NCBI RefSeq assembly: GCF_022348165.1
Contig: NZ_JAKRFI010000001.1
Coordinates: forward strand, 186,001 to 250,000
Reading direction: 5' to 3'
DNA length: 64,000 nucleotides
DNA from: Halomonas sp. McH1-25
Lineage (GTDB): Bacteria; Pseudomonadota; Gammaproteobacteria; Pseudomonadales; Halomonadaceae
Every line of letters starts with the position of its first letter. Positions within the stretch are counted from its first letter, which is position 1. The position numbers and the translations under genes were made by a program. The notes beneath the pieces were generated by a model. It ran no database searches. It was not told the origin of the DNA and saw only the letters and a program-made list of their open reading frames with translations. Below are positions 35,217 to 41,170 of the stretch, piece by piece.

Positions 35217-36298
35217 GCGGCTTCTCCCTGGGTGTCATTGTGCTGGGCGGCGAGCTGGTCTTTCTCGGCCTTGCCGATCTTTCCGGCTCGGAAGTCGAGG
35301 TAACTGGTTGCCTGGTACTCGACGGTATAGGCCTTCTTATTGATGACCTTGCGGCGAAAGCAGGCGCCATCGGAGAAGACGCCGACAGCGGCTTCGCCCA
35401 TGGTTTCAAGCAGGCGAGCCTTGGCGACCTCCTTGATGCCTTCGTTCTTCTTGATTTCGGCGTCGGCTTTCTCGATTTCTTCACGCCAGTGCGCAACGCT
35501 ATCCAGTCGAACAATGCTTCCGTCCGTGCCGGGGTACCGGCGCTTCAGAAGCTCGATAGCCTTGGGATGCTCGACGTCGATATCGGGCAACTCGCCTCGC
35601 TGGATGCCGGCCCACAGCTCGCCCTCGAGCTCGATAATGTCCTCGATCAGCGCGTCGTCGCGCAGGATCGGGTACCAGCGGGTTTCCCAGCCGGCGATGG
35701 TCACCACCAGGAACGCCCACTCATAGCCCATGACTGCGAGTTGATGCTGGACCTGGACGAAGTAATCTTCCGGCACCTCGCCAGAGGTGCAGAGACCGGC
35801 TGTAGCGTGGACGTTGTCGGGCTTGCCCCATTTCTGGCCGAACTCGACATTCTTCAGCTCGATCACGCCCGGGCCGCTGACGGCCTGCCCGAAGATGCCT
35901 TCCAGCCAGACAGACTGGCCTTCGGTGACCCCTACGACCCGGCGGTCGATATTGGCCAGCATCCAGGGATGGTCGCGGTGGGCGACCATGGCGTTGTAGT
36001 TCTGGACGGTGAGCCCGGTGGCCTCAGCAAAGCGAGAGGCGGTGACCGGCTCCATGACGTGACCCATGGCCATCTTCAACTGACGGCGATAGTTGGCCTC
36101 GTCGTCGTCCTTGGCCAAGCTGAGTTTGCGCTCGGCAATCTCGTAGGGCGTACGATGCTCACTGATACCGATCGCCGCCGCGGCCTCACTGGCCCCGATG
36201 CCCAGGCCGCGCAGTTCCAGCCAGATATCTTCGGGCATGCCAAGGGTGCTGATGCGACCATTGGCCTGCAGTTCCTGCTTCGCTTCTTCCAGAATCAT
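35213..36298 (-). CDS. YqaJ-type viral recombination exonuclease (lambda Exo/RecE role)
   Basis: Processive 5'-3' exonuclease that makes the single strands used by RecT. Motifs: GIGASEAAAAIGISEHRTPYEIAERKL, GHVMEPVTASRFAE (Glu), the metal site in VIELKNVEFG with LANIDRRVVG, and VPEDYFVQVQHQLAVMGYEWA (Gln pair), all typical YqaJ order. C-terminal YqaJ accessory helix EIEKADAEIKKNEGIKEVAKARLLE. Length 361 is normal. Starts just after GGAGAGTAGAC. It forms the recombination pair with recT. Confidence 0.93.
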   Translation of the reverse strand: MILEEAKQELQANGRISTLGMPEDIWLELRGLGIGASEAAAAIGISEHRTPYEIAERKLSLAKDDDEANYRRQLKMAMGHVMEPVTASRFAEATGLTVQNYNAMVAHRDHPWMLANIDRRVVGVTEGQSVWLEGIFGQAVSGPGVIELKNVEFGQKWGKPDNVHATAGLCTSGEVPEDYFVQVQHQLAVMGYEWAFLVVTIAGWETRWYPILRDDALIEDIIELEGELWAGIQRGELPDIDVEHPKAIELLKRRYPGTDGSIVRLDSVAHWREEIEKADAEIKKNEGIKEVAKARLLETMGEAAVGVFSDGACFRRKVINKKAYTVEYQATSYLDFRAGKIGKAEKDQLAAQHNDTQGEAA

Positions 36299-36372
36299 GT
36301 CTACTCTCCACTATGAAGCTCTGACCCGTGCTTCAGCCCCTGACCAGGCCTCACCCTGGAAAGGGGCACCTC

Positions 36373-36690
36373 TTATTTGCCGCGTGCCTTTCGCTTTGCG
36401 CTGATCACCCGGCTTGCCCATGCCGCTTTTTCGTGCAGTGATGCCGTAAAACCCGGGAACTCATCGAGCAGCGCATACAGCTCTTCCGCTAGCTGCGGTT
36501 TACGCTCAGCCATTCGCTGTACGGCATCCCATGTCTTCTCGTAAATCGGCCAGTCGGCTTCAACTACAACGCATTCTCGGGTGGGAATCTGGGCCGCTTG
36601 CAGCTTGCGCCGAAGCCACGGCGTTTCTCCGGGTGGAATATCTGAAATCTTGACTACGATGTATCGCTCTTCTCGTTGGAACTCGCTCAT
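36373..36690 (-). CDS. Phage hypothetical protein, 105 residues
   Basis: Begins MSEFQREERYIVVKISDIPP at an ATGA overlap with the upstream gene. Contains PWLRRKLQAAQIPTRECVVVEADWPIYEKTWDAVQRMAE. No named family recognised. It lies between small early genes and the exonuclease, a typical place for recombination accessory or anti-host factors. Confidence 0.6.
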   Translation of the reverse strand: MSEFQREERYIVVKISDIPPGETPWLRRKLQAAQIPTRECVVVEADWPIYEKTWDAVQRMAERKPQLAEELYALLDEFPGFTASLHEKAAWASRVISAKRKARGK

Positions 36691-36962
36691 CCCACCATCC
36701 TCATCTCTGCATCTTCCTGGGCTTCCTCGGCGACGATCTTTGCCCAGGCGGATAGCTCGAGCTGTGCCGAGCGCGTTTTCAGATAGGCATCAACCAGGTC
36801 GGCCACGGTCATGTTGGCCTTTATCTCGACCACGCCATGTCCTAGCGAGCCCTGTTCGGCCAGATACTCGGCGAAGGGCGCCACGGCATCGGGTTCGCCG
36901 TCGTATACGCCTTCGCGCAGCCGCTCGGCATGCTCTCGGATCAGTCGTTCGCGATAGCTCAT
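36687..36962 (-). CDS. Phage hypothetical protein, 91 residues
   Basis: Starts MSYRERLIREHAERLREGVY. Acidic, mostly helical, with VVEIKANMTVADLVDAYLKTR and EEAQEDAEMRMVG. Overlaps both neighbours by 4 bases (ATGA), so it is part of one coupled string. No function recognised. Confidence 0.55.
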   Translation of the reverse strand: MSYRERLIREHAERLREGVYDGEPDAVAPFAEYLAEQGSLGHGVVEIKANMTVADLVDAYLKTRSAQLELSAWAKIVAEEAQEDAEMRMVG

Positions 36963-37348
36963 GAAACCTCCTTCCGCTCTCGGTACCAGCGCATCACGTC
37001 GCGCAGCGTCTCCACCGCATCAGCTGTGCGCCTTGGGTAGCCATTCGATTCAGTGAACAGGGCGAGCCGGTCAGCGACTTCGGCGCCCAGGTTGGGATCG
37101 ACCAATGCCGCCAGTAACGCCTCGCGCATGTCGGCGGGGTCGATGGCATAGGGATCGTCGTCCGGCGAGGGCAGGCCTGCCTCGCGATTGATGAGTTCTT
37201 GCATCGCGATCTCGTCCTTGATCTGCTCGACGGTCAGCTTGTAGAGCCGGCCATCGACGATGAAGGCCCGGTCAGCACGTGTAGTGCCGGGGCCGAGTAG
37301 GGCGCCGACCACGCTGGACAGAGCCAGCGCTTCACGCTGGGGCGTCAT
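36959..37348 (-). CDS. Phage hypothetical protein, 129 residues
   Basis: Starts MTPQREALALSSVVGALLGP. Contains AFIVDGRLYKLTVEQIKDEIAMQELINREAG, like a small DUF of phage early regions, and ends ALFTESNGYPRRTADAVETLRDVMRWYRERKEVS. Coupled by ATGA to both neighbours. No function recognised. Confidence 0.55.
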   Translation of the reverse strand: MTPQREALALSSVVGALLGPGTTRADRAFIVDGRLYKLTVEQIKDEIAMQELINREAGLPSPDDDPYAIDPADMREALLAALVDPNLGAEVADRLALFTESNGYPRRTADAVETLRDVMRWYRERKEVS

Positions 37349-37554
37349 GACGCTTCACCCAGGCCAGCCAAGCGCTGGCGGTAGGCGATGCCCCGGCGCA
37401 CGTTGTCGTGCTGGGCCAGGGTCATTGGCTTGGCATCTTCATCTCGGTAGCGAGCCTGGGCGGCTCGTTCTCGAAGCTCAGCTTGCAGCCGCGTCTGGGC
37501 GTCGAGTGACGGCATCGTGACGCGGGCATTCAACAGGTCCATGGGTCGCGGCAT
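37345..37554 (-). CDS. First gene of the leftward early operon, 69 residues
   Basis: ATG at 37554 with GGAGG six bases upstream gives MPRPMDLLNARVTMPSLDAQ and a helical basic end (HDNVRRGIAYRQRLAGLGEAS). An upstream in-frame extension to 37728 runs through a terminator and inverted repeat and is rejected. It heads a run of ATGA-coupled genes down to recT. No function recognised. Confidence 0.6.
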   Translation of the reverse strand: MPRPMDLLNARVTMPSLDAQTRLQAELRERAAQARYRDEDAKPMTLAQHDNVRRGIAYRQRLAGLGEAS

Positions 37555-37576
37555 GCAAACCTCCTTGGGATTGGGC

Positions 37577-37602
37577 GTAAAAAAGCCCGCACGGTGGCGG
37601 GC
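37577..37602 (-). terminator. Intrinsic terminator just upstream of the first PL gene
   Basis: Reverse strand stem GCCCGC / GCGGGC with loop CACCGT, followed by TTTTTTACG. It lies 23 bases before the first leftward gene, so transcripts from PL must read through it. This fits the boxA/boxB-like site in the leader. Confidence 0.7.
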
Positions 37603-37632
37603 AATATCGGTACGCAGGGATCGATGCAGTAA

Positions 37633-37694
37633 GCATCCGGATGGGCACCGCTCGGCGGAGGCCCCGCGAAGGGGCGCGATGCCCATCCGGATGC
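37633..37694. repeat. 15-bp perfect inverted repeat with inner hairpin (structured leader)
   Basis: GCATCCGGATGGGCA (37633-37647) and its exact complement TGCCCATCCGGATGC (37680-37694) enclose a second stem GCCCC gcgaa GGGGC. In RNA this would be a branched 62-nt element within the long PL leader. No protein-coding reading is credible. Confidence 0.6.
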
Positions 37695-37876
37695 TGGCTG
37701 AAAGTACGCGGCAGGGTCCGCGTTCCACTGAACGAAGTTAATTAAACCTTCAATTTAAACGTCTGTTTTTATTAGAGAAAATAGATTTTCATATACACGA
37801 ATTTTTAATGTTCTTGCCATCAAACTCCTGTTAATTTGCTTCTGACAATAATGAGAAAAGGCAGGAGGCCTTAGTC

Positions 37877-38167
37877 ATGTTTAACCGTTCACGGCAAGTC
37901 GCTTGTACCCATTGCCATGGTGTTAATTACTGGAAAGGGGATCCCGCCCCGACCGATGAGTTGGCCTGTCGGTACTGCAACTCTTTCATCACCACCTATG
38001 ACGACTACATTCTTAACTTCGTCCGTGTAGAAGCGGCGCGAATGCTGGCTCAGTTCATGGAAACTGACTGTGAACACGACCTCGCCATGCTCAAGCACGC
38101 CTTGTCTCAGCAGCTTCCTCCCAGACCGAAACGGGTAACCAGGCCTTACCTGTCAGCTTCCCGGTAA
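37877..38167 (+). CDS. Zinc-ribbon protein, 96 residues, antisense to the PL leader
   Basis: Starts MFNRSRQVACTHCHGVNYWK with AGGAGG upstream. Two CxxC pairs (CTHCHG and CRYCNS) about 20 residues apart form a zinc ribbon; the rest is helical (VRVEAARMLAQFMETDCEHDL). Rightward, yet it lies inside the region a leftward PL transcript must cross, so the two transcripts would be antisense. Its role may be a small regulator made in the lysogen. No family name recognised. Confidence 0.6.
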   Translation: MFNRSRQVACTHCHGVNYWKGDPAPTDELACRYCNSFITTYDDYILNFVRVEAARMLAQFMETDCEHDLAMLKHALSQQLPPRPKRVTRPYLSASR

Positions 38168-38169
38168 AA

Positions 38170-38190
38170 GGCCCCCGGCATAGCCGGGGG
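38170..38190. terminator. 8-bp GC hairpin after the zinc-ribbon gene, terminator for the leftward leader
   Basis: CCCCCGGC ATA GCCGGGGG is perfect. On the reverse strand it is followed by CCTTTTACC, so it looks like an intrinsic terminator for leftward transcripts; on the forward strand it ends the zinc-ribbon gene without a T-run. Confidence 0.6.
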
Positions 38191-38537
38191 AATACGCAGG
38201 GAACTGAGGTGCTGAGTGAACATCTGGAAGTACTCTGTCGTTAACTGGTCATCACGACCACGGCTAGGGAAGGCTGGATCGTCTTTTCCGGCAGAGTGCT
38301 TCCAGATGGACAGATATTCTCAGCCTCTGCCCAGGGCGCTAGGCCGCACTACGCAGCGGATCGCGTGTTGCTCATGAAGTAACGAGGCTGGGCATCGCTC
38401 TCTGCCCGGGGCGCCAACCCCAAGACCTACCCTCAACGCTGAGGGCCTGGCTCCACTTGGATGGCCTCGTCCACGCTGCATGCATTTGCCTCGAAGGTCT
38501 CAGTCCCGCTACTGACAGCCGACTGAGAATGCAGGTG
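38191..38537. other. Noncoding structured leader with several inverted repeats
   Basis: No gene is visible. Inverted repeats: CATCTGGAAGTACTCTG (38221-38237) with CAGAGTGCTTCCAGATG (38292-38308), one G-U type change, enclosing TGGTC-N5-GACCA; CCCTCA ACGC TGAGGG (38430-38445); and nested TGCATT...CTCAGTC / GACTGAG-AATGCA (38481-38533). A related pair TCTGCCCAGGGCGC and TCTGCCCGGGGCGC (near 38325 and 38401) is a direct repeat. This looks like RNA structure or protein-binding sites in the PL leader. Confidence 0.55.
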
Positions 38538-38582
38538 CCCGCTTATTACCGAGCGGGACGGATGACTGGTTGTTAAAGAGCG
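38538..38582 (-). promoter_or_regulatory. nut-like site: boxA plus boxB-like hairpin in the PL leader
   Basis: Reverse strand reads CGCTCTTTAACA (38582-38571), which contains the exact phage boxA consensus CGCTCTTTA. Thirteen bases later comes the hairpin CCCGCT-CGGTAATA-AGCGGG (38557-38538), in the position of boxB. It lies about 40 bases after the likely PL start. At least two intrinsic terminators follow (38190, 37602). This is the layout of a lambda N-type antitermination site; the cognate factor is not identified. A Nus-only (HK022 put-like) mode is an alternative. Confidence 0.65.
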
Positions 38583-38629
38583 TCGGCCTGTGAGGGCCTT
38601 GAACCGGCAGCGCCGCGTCCATGTGTTGA

Positions 38630-38658
38630 AATATAGGGAAACCTATAAAACACGTCAA
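38630..38658 (-). promoter_or_regulatory. Leftward early promoter PL
   Basis: Reverse strand -35 TTGACG (38658-38653) and -10 TATATT (38635-38630) with a 17-bp spacer. Both boxes lie under the two left operators, as in lambda, so the repressor should block it. Confidence 0.75.
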
Positions 38659-38672
38659 CAGGTATACCTATA
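38632..38672. promoter_or_regulatory. Left operator pair OL1-OL2
   Basis: OL1 TATAGG-GAAA-CCTATA (38632-38647) is a perfect palindrome over the -10 box; OL2 AACAGG-TATA-CCTATA (38657-38672) matches one half fully and covers the -35 box. Centres are 25 bp apart. The same 16-bp element occurs next to the repressor gene. Confidence 0.75.
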
Positions 38673-38712
38673 TTTTTTTATCGGCAGGTCTATTTTTCTA
38701 ACAGGCAGGCAC

Positions 38713-38739
38713 AAAAAACCCGCCTCGGCAGGCGGGTTT
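38713..38739 (-). terminator. Intrinsic terminator after the Cys-rich gene
   Basis: Reverse strand: AAACCCGCC / GGCGGGTTT stem with TGCCGA loop followed by TTTTTGTGC. It separates the secreted-protein gene from PL. Confidence 0.8.
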
Positions 38740-38758
38740 GGAACCAGTTAGGTTGGAC

Positions 38759-39061
38759 CTACCCATCACATGCGCAGCCAGGCCCTTTATGGCAGGTGTA
38801 GTTCCGGCTGATGCAGCTATCGCCACAGGCCTTACCCTTGCGACAGACCTTACAGCAGCCCTGAGCGAGGATGAGCTCGTCGCTGCTCATTTCCTGAACC
38901 ACAGGACAGTCACCTTCGAGCTGTAGCTCTTGAGTAAAAGCGTGGATAGTTGAGCCTTGGCCAACAGCTTGCAGTTCGCTGGGCTGCGAGCCGGGCTGGG
39001 ATGCCTGAACGGCAAACGAAAGGAGAAGGGCGGTAACGAATACCGCGATACGATTGATCAT
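38759..39061 (-). CDS. Secreted cysteine-rich protein, 100 residues
   Basis: A Sec signal peptide (MINRIAVFVTALLLSFAVQA, cleavage after VQA) leads to a short mature protein whose last third is Cys-rich: CCKVCRKGKACGDSCISRNY then TCHKGPGCACDG. This tail is common in small exported proteobacterial proteins of unknown function. Disulfides or metal binding in the periplasm are likely. It sits downstream of the repressor gene in the same direction, so it may be made in the lysogen as a conversion gene. Own terminator at 38713. Confidence 0.7.
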   Translation of the reverse strand: MINRIAVFVTALLLSFAVQASQPGSQPSELQAVGQGSTIHAFTQELQLEGDCPVVQEMSSDELILAQGCCKVCRKGKACGDSCISRNYTCHKGPGCACDG

Positions 39062-39138
39062 GGTCTGTTCCCTTGCGTAGTAGTTTTTGTAAGCCGCCTC
39101 GGCTGGGTGGCTTCATACCAAGAGTAGCAGAACATGAA

Positions 39139-39160
39139 AGACCCGCCTCGGTGGGCGGGC
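39139..39160 (-). terminator. Terminator downstream of the repressor gene
   Basis: Reverse strand: AGCCCGCC-CACCGA-GGCGGGT stem followed by CTTTC. Located between repressor and Cys-rich genes. Between 39161 and 39328 I see no gene. Confidence 0.5.
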
Positions 39161-39328
39161 TGGAAGAGCAGCCAGCTATCTACTTGCTGAGGCTGCTGAG
39201 GCGCAGAAGGTAAGCGCTTAAGGATCGATTGCTGGGTCTGCTGGATCGACTGGACAGCCTCGCGGAATTCTGACCGCTCTTTTTCACTACCGCACGTACC
39301 TGGACGGTTTCACACCCCCGCCAAACGC

Positions 39329-39991
39329 TCACATCTCCATCCCAGCAAAGATCACCGTACCTACGATCCTGCAGTTGCCGTTGATGGGAATGTACGGCTG
39401 TGGCCAGTTGGGGTTCATTGCCTTGAGCATCTTCTGGTCGCCATCTTCTATGAACTGCTTGAAGGTCGCTTTCTCAGAATCCGAGTCGCTCAGCATGGCC
39501 ACTACCTTCTTGCCACTGATCGGCATGACCTCAGGATCGACGAAGATAATTGTGCCTGGCACGAAGTAGGGGGCCATGGAGTCGCCTTCGACCCGGAGGG
39601 CAAACGTCCTTTCGCTGCAGCTAACTGGACAGGGCCAATGAGGCACGTCTGCCAAGTCCAAGGAATACTCGCTCACTTCGGTCCAACACCCAGCCTGCAC
39701 CCAACTGATCTCAGGCACATGGCGGATATTGGACGGCCCTTCCCGTACGTTACTTGCAGCAGGGGCAGGGCTTTCCGGCACGGTGTCGTGCATATCTCCG
39801 CGCCCGGTGGCCAGCCAGTCTGGATTTACTCCGCAGGCATGAGCTATCTGCACAAGATACGCGCTTGAGCGCGACTCGCCTTTCTCTAGCTCTGAAATGG
39901 TGGCCTGCCTCACGCCAACAACTTTGCCTAGTTGCGACTGAGTTAGCCCGGCGCTTTTTCTGGCGCGCCGCACCCGATCCCCGATAGTCAT
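39329..39991 (-). CDS. CI-like prophage repressor (HTH plus S24 self-cleavage domain)
   Basis: Maintains lysogeny by binding OL and OR. Start MTIGDRVRRARKSAGLTQSQ from ATG 39991; an upstream in-frame start at 40051 would lie inside the operators. HTH_XRE covers residues 1-60 (GLTQSQLGKVVGVRQATISELEKGE). The C-terminal S24 peptidase has Ser in RVEGDSMAPYFVPG and Lys in SEKATFKQFIED, the LexA/CI pair for RecA-stimulated cleavage, so DNA damage should induce the prophage. Divergent from cro across three operator copies. Confidence 0.92.
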   Translation of the reverse strand: MTIGDRVRRARKSAGLTQSQLGKVVGVRQATISELEKGESRSSAYLVQIAHACGVNPDWLATGRGDMHDTVPESPAPAASNVREGPSNIRHVPEISWVQAGCWTEVSEYSLDLADVPHWPCPVSCSERTFALRVEGDSMAPYFVPGTIIFVDPEVMPISGKKVVAMLSDSDSEKATFKQFIEDGDQKMLKAMNPNWPQPYIPINGNCRIVGTVIFAGMEM

Positions 39992-40003
39992 AGCTTCGGA
40001 AGA

Positions 40004-40066
40004 TATAGGCACGCCTATAGCGTTGCAAAAAGGACTTCCTATAGCTAGCATATAGGCATTCCTATC
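40004..40066. promoter_or_regulatory. Right operator triplet OR
   Basis: Three copies of the 16-bp element: TATAGG-CACG-CCTATA (40004-40019, perfect), AAAAGG-ACTT-CCTATA (40028-40043), TATAGG-CATT-CCTATC (40051-40066). Starts are 24 and 23 bp apart, about two helical turns, as in lambda OR1-OR3. They fill the gap between the repressor and cro. Confidence 0.8.
40023..40051 (+). promoter_or_regulatory. Rightward early promoter PR (candidate)
   Basis: TTGCAA (40023-40028) and TAGCAT (40046-40051) with a 17-bp spacer, embedded in the operator triplet and 31 bp before cro. The -10 box is not strong, so the exact start is uncertain. Confidence 0.5.
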
Positions 40067-40082
40067 TTTTCAGGTTGTTCCT

Positions 40083-40295
40083 ATGGATACCCCTATATCC
40101 CGACTCATTAAGCACTTCGGCACCCAGGAGCAAACCGCCACTGCTCTGGGTGTGAAGCAGGGCACGGTGTCCGGCTGGGCAACTGGCCGGCATGGCATCT
40201 CTGAAGTGCATGCCCTGATGGCTGAGCGAATCACAAACGGGGCCATTGCAGCAGTCGAGCTTTGTCCCCGGCTCGCTGATGTAGCGGCCGCCTAA
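40083..40295 (+). CDS. Cro-like repressor
   Basis: 70-residue HTH protein, MDTPISRLIKHFGTQEQTAT, with the turn region EQTATALGVKQGTVSGWATGRHGISEVHALM. This is the Cro/YdaS type, in which CxG-like GVKQGTVSGW forms the recognition helix. Divergent from the repressor over OR, so it is the expected lytic antagonist. AGG lies eight bases before the ATG. Confidence 0.85.
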   Translation: MDTPISRLIKHFGTQEQTATALGVKQGTVSGWATGRHGISEVHALMAERITNGAIAAVELCPRLADVAAA

Positions 40296-40362
40296 ATCCC
40301 TGACCGCCTGCTCGTGAGAGCCGCGACTCCTGATTCCCAAAACAGCAAGGAAGGACTCATTC

Positions 40363-40707
40363 ATGGATCGCTTTCTCTCAAACGACAGCCACCTGCTCGA
40401 GGATCGCCGCCGAAAGCCGGAGGGCACCCACCTGAGCGAGGTGGTCAAGGTTCGATTTACCGAGTCCGAACTCGATGAACTCAAGGCTGCCGCTGCACTA
40501 CAGACCGGGGGACGCCTCGCCACGTATGTCCACGACCTGACGATGGAAAGCCTTGAGGCCAACCAACGCCGCCATGCGCAGATGCTCGCTGAATTGGCTG
40601 AAGGCAAGCCGCTCAGCGACGAGAGCAGGGCGGCAGCAACCCAAATGCTTCAGCGCATGCTCGAAGTCGGGCTCATGCGCAGTTTGCACCAACGACAAAC
40701 CGCCTGA
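40363..40707 (+). CDS. Early regulator in the CII position, 114 residues
   Basis: Starts MDRFLSNDSHLLEDRRRKPE; the core HLSEVVKVRFTESELDELKAAAALQTGGRLATYVHDLTMESLEANQRR is like a ribbon-helix-helix (MobC/Arc-like) DNA binder. It follows cro as CII does in lambdoid phages, but the fold is different, so a CII role is only positional. C-terminal helix (ATQMLQRMLEVGLMRSLHQ) may multimerise. Confidence 0.6.
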   Translation: MDRFLSNDSHLLEDRRRKPEGTHLSEVVKVRFTESELDELKAAAALQTGGRLATYVHDLTMESLEANQRRHAQMLAELAEGKPLSDESRAAATQMLQRMLEVGLMRSLHQRQTA

Positions 40708-40726
40708 CAGGCCCTAGGAGGCACAC

Positions 40727-40933
40727 GTGTTCGACCGGGAAATGGCGCAGGCCGCACTCAACAGCATAAGCCCCGAATACCAGGCAATGGTGCACGAGGC
40801 CGCACGGACACGCGGCGTCGCGGCTTGCGACATCGCGCTGGAGACAGCGTTACAGGTCGCGCAGGAAGAAGCAGGGAAGGCGCTTTTTGCGCTGAGAAAG
40901 GAACAGTCACGTCCGCGTTTGCGGTTGATTTAA
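40727..40933 (+). CDS. Phage hypothetical protein, 68 residues
   Basis: GTG start at 40727 behind a perfect AGGAGG: MFDREMAQAALNSISPEYQA. Helical, ending with a basic ALRKEQSRPRLRLI. No family recognised. Between 40934 and 41080 only very short frames and a GCCCCGC/GCGGGGC inverted repeat (about 41021-41051) are seen. Confidence 0.55.
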   Translation: MFDREMAQAALNSISPEYQAMVHEAARTRGVAACDIALETALQVAQEEAGKALFALRKEQSRPRLRLI

Positions 40934-41080
40934 GGCAGGGCAGGCGGGGCTTTTCGGCCTCGCTCTGTCTGGAAAAACAAGGCCCTCGCAGTCCTTTTGA
41001 CGAGCGGCGAACATGAAAAAGCCCCGCAGGTTGTGGCGACCAGGGCGGGGCGATTTCAGAAACAACGTGAGGATATCGTA

Positions 41081-41170
41081 ATGGACTCCAAACATTTTTT
41101 CCAGCATCCCGCGCGTCGAGATGACGCCCAAGCGCCGGGCCTGAAGAGCTCCCCGGCAAGGAGTTCTTAA
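41081..41170 (+). CDS. Tiny leader peptide coupled to the replication gene, 29 residues
   Basis: ATG at 41081 reads MDSKHFFQHPARRDDAQAPG and stops at a TAA that shares its last A with the next ATG (TAATG). A GTGAGGA is upstream. The overlap suggests translational coupling; the peptide itself may be unimportant. Confidence 0.35.
   Translation: MDSKHFFQHPARRDDAQAPGLKSSPARSS

Noticed and set aside
40082-40097. Sixth operator at the cro start (TATGGA-TACC-CCTATA)
   Set aside because: Only one half matches well and it lies inside the cro coding start; spacing does not fit the triplet.
41013-41081. 22-codon frame before the tiny leader peptide
   Set aside because: It coincides with a GCCCCGC/GCGGGGC inverted repeat and has no protein features, though its TAATG junction is notable.
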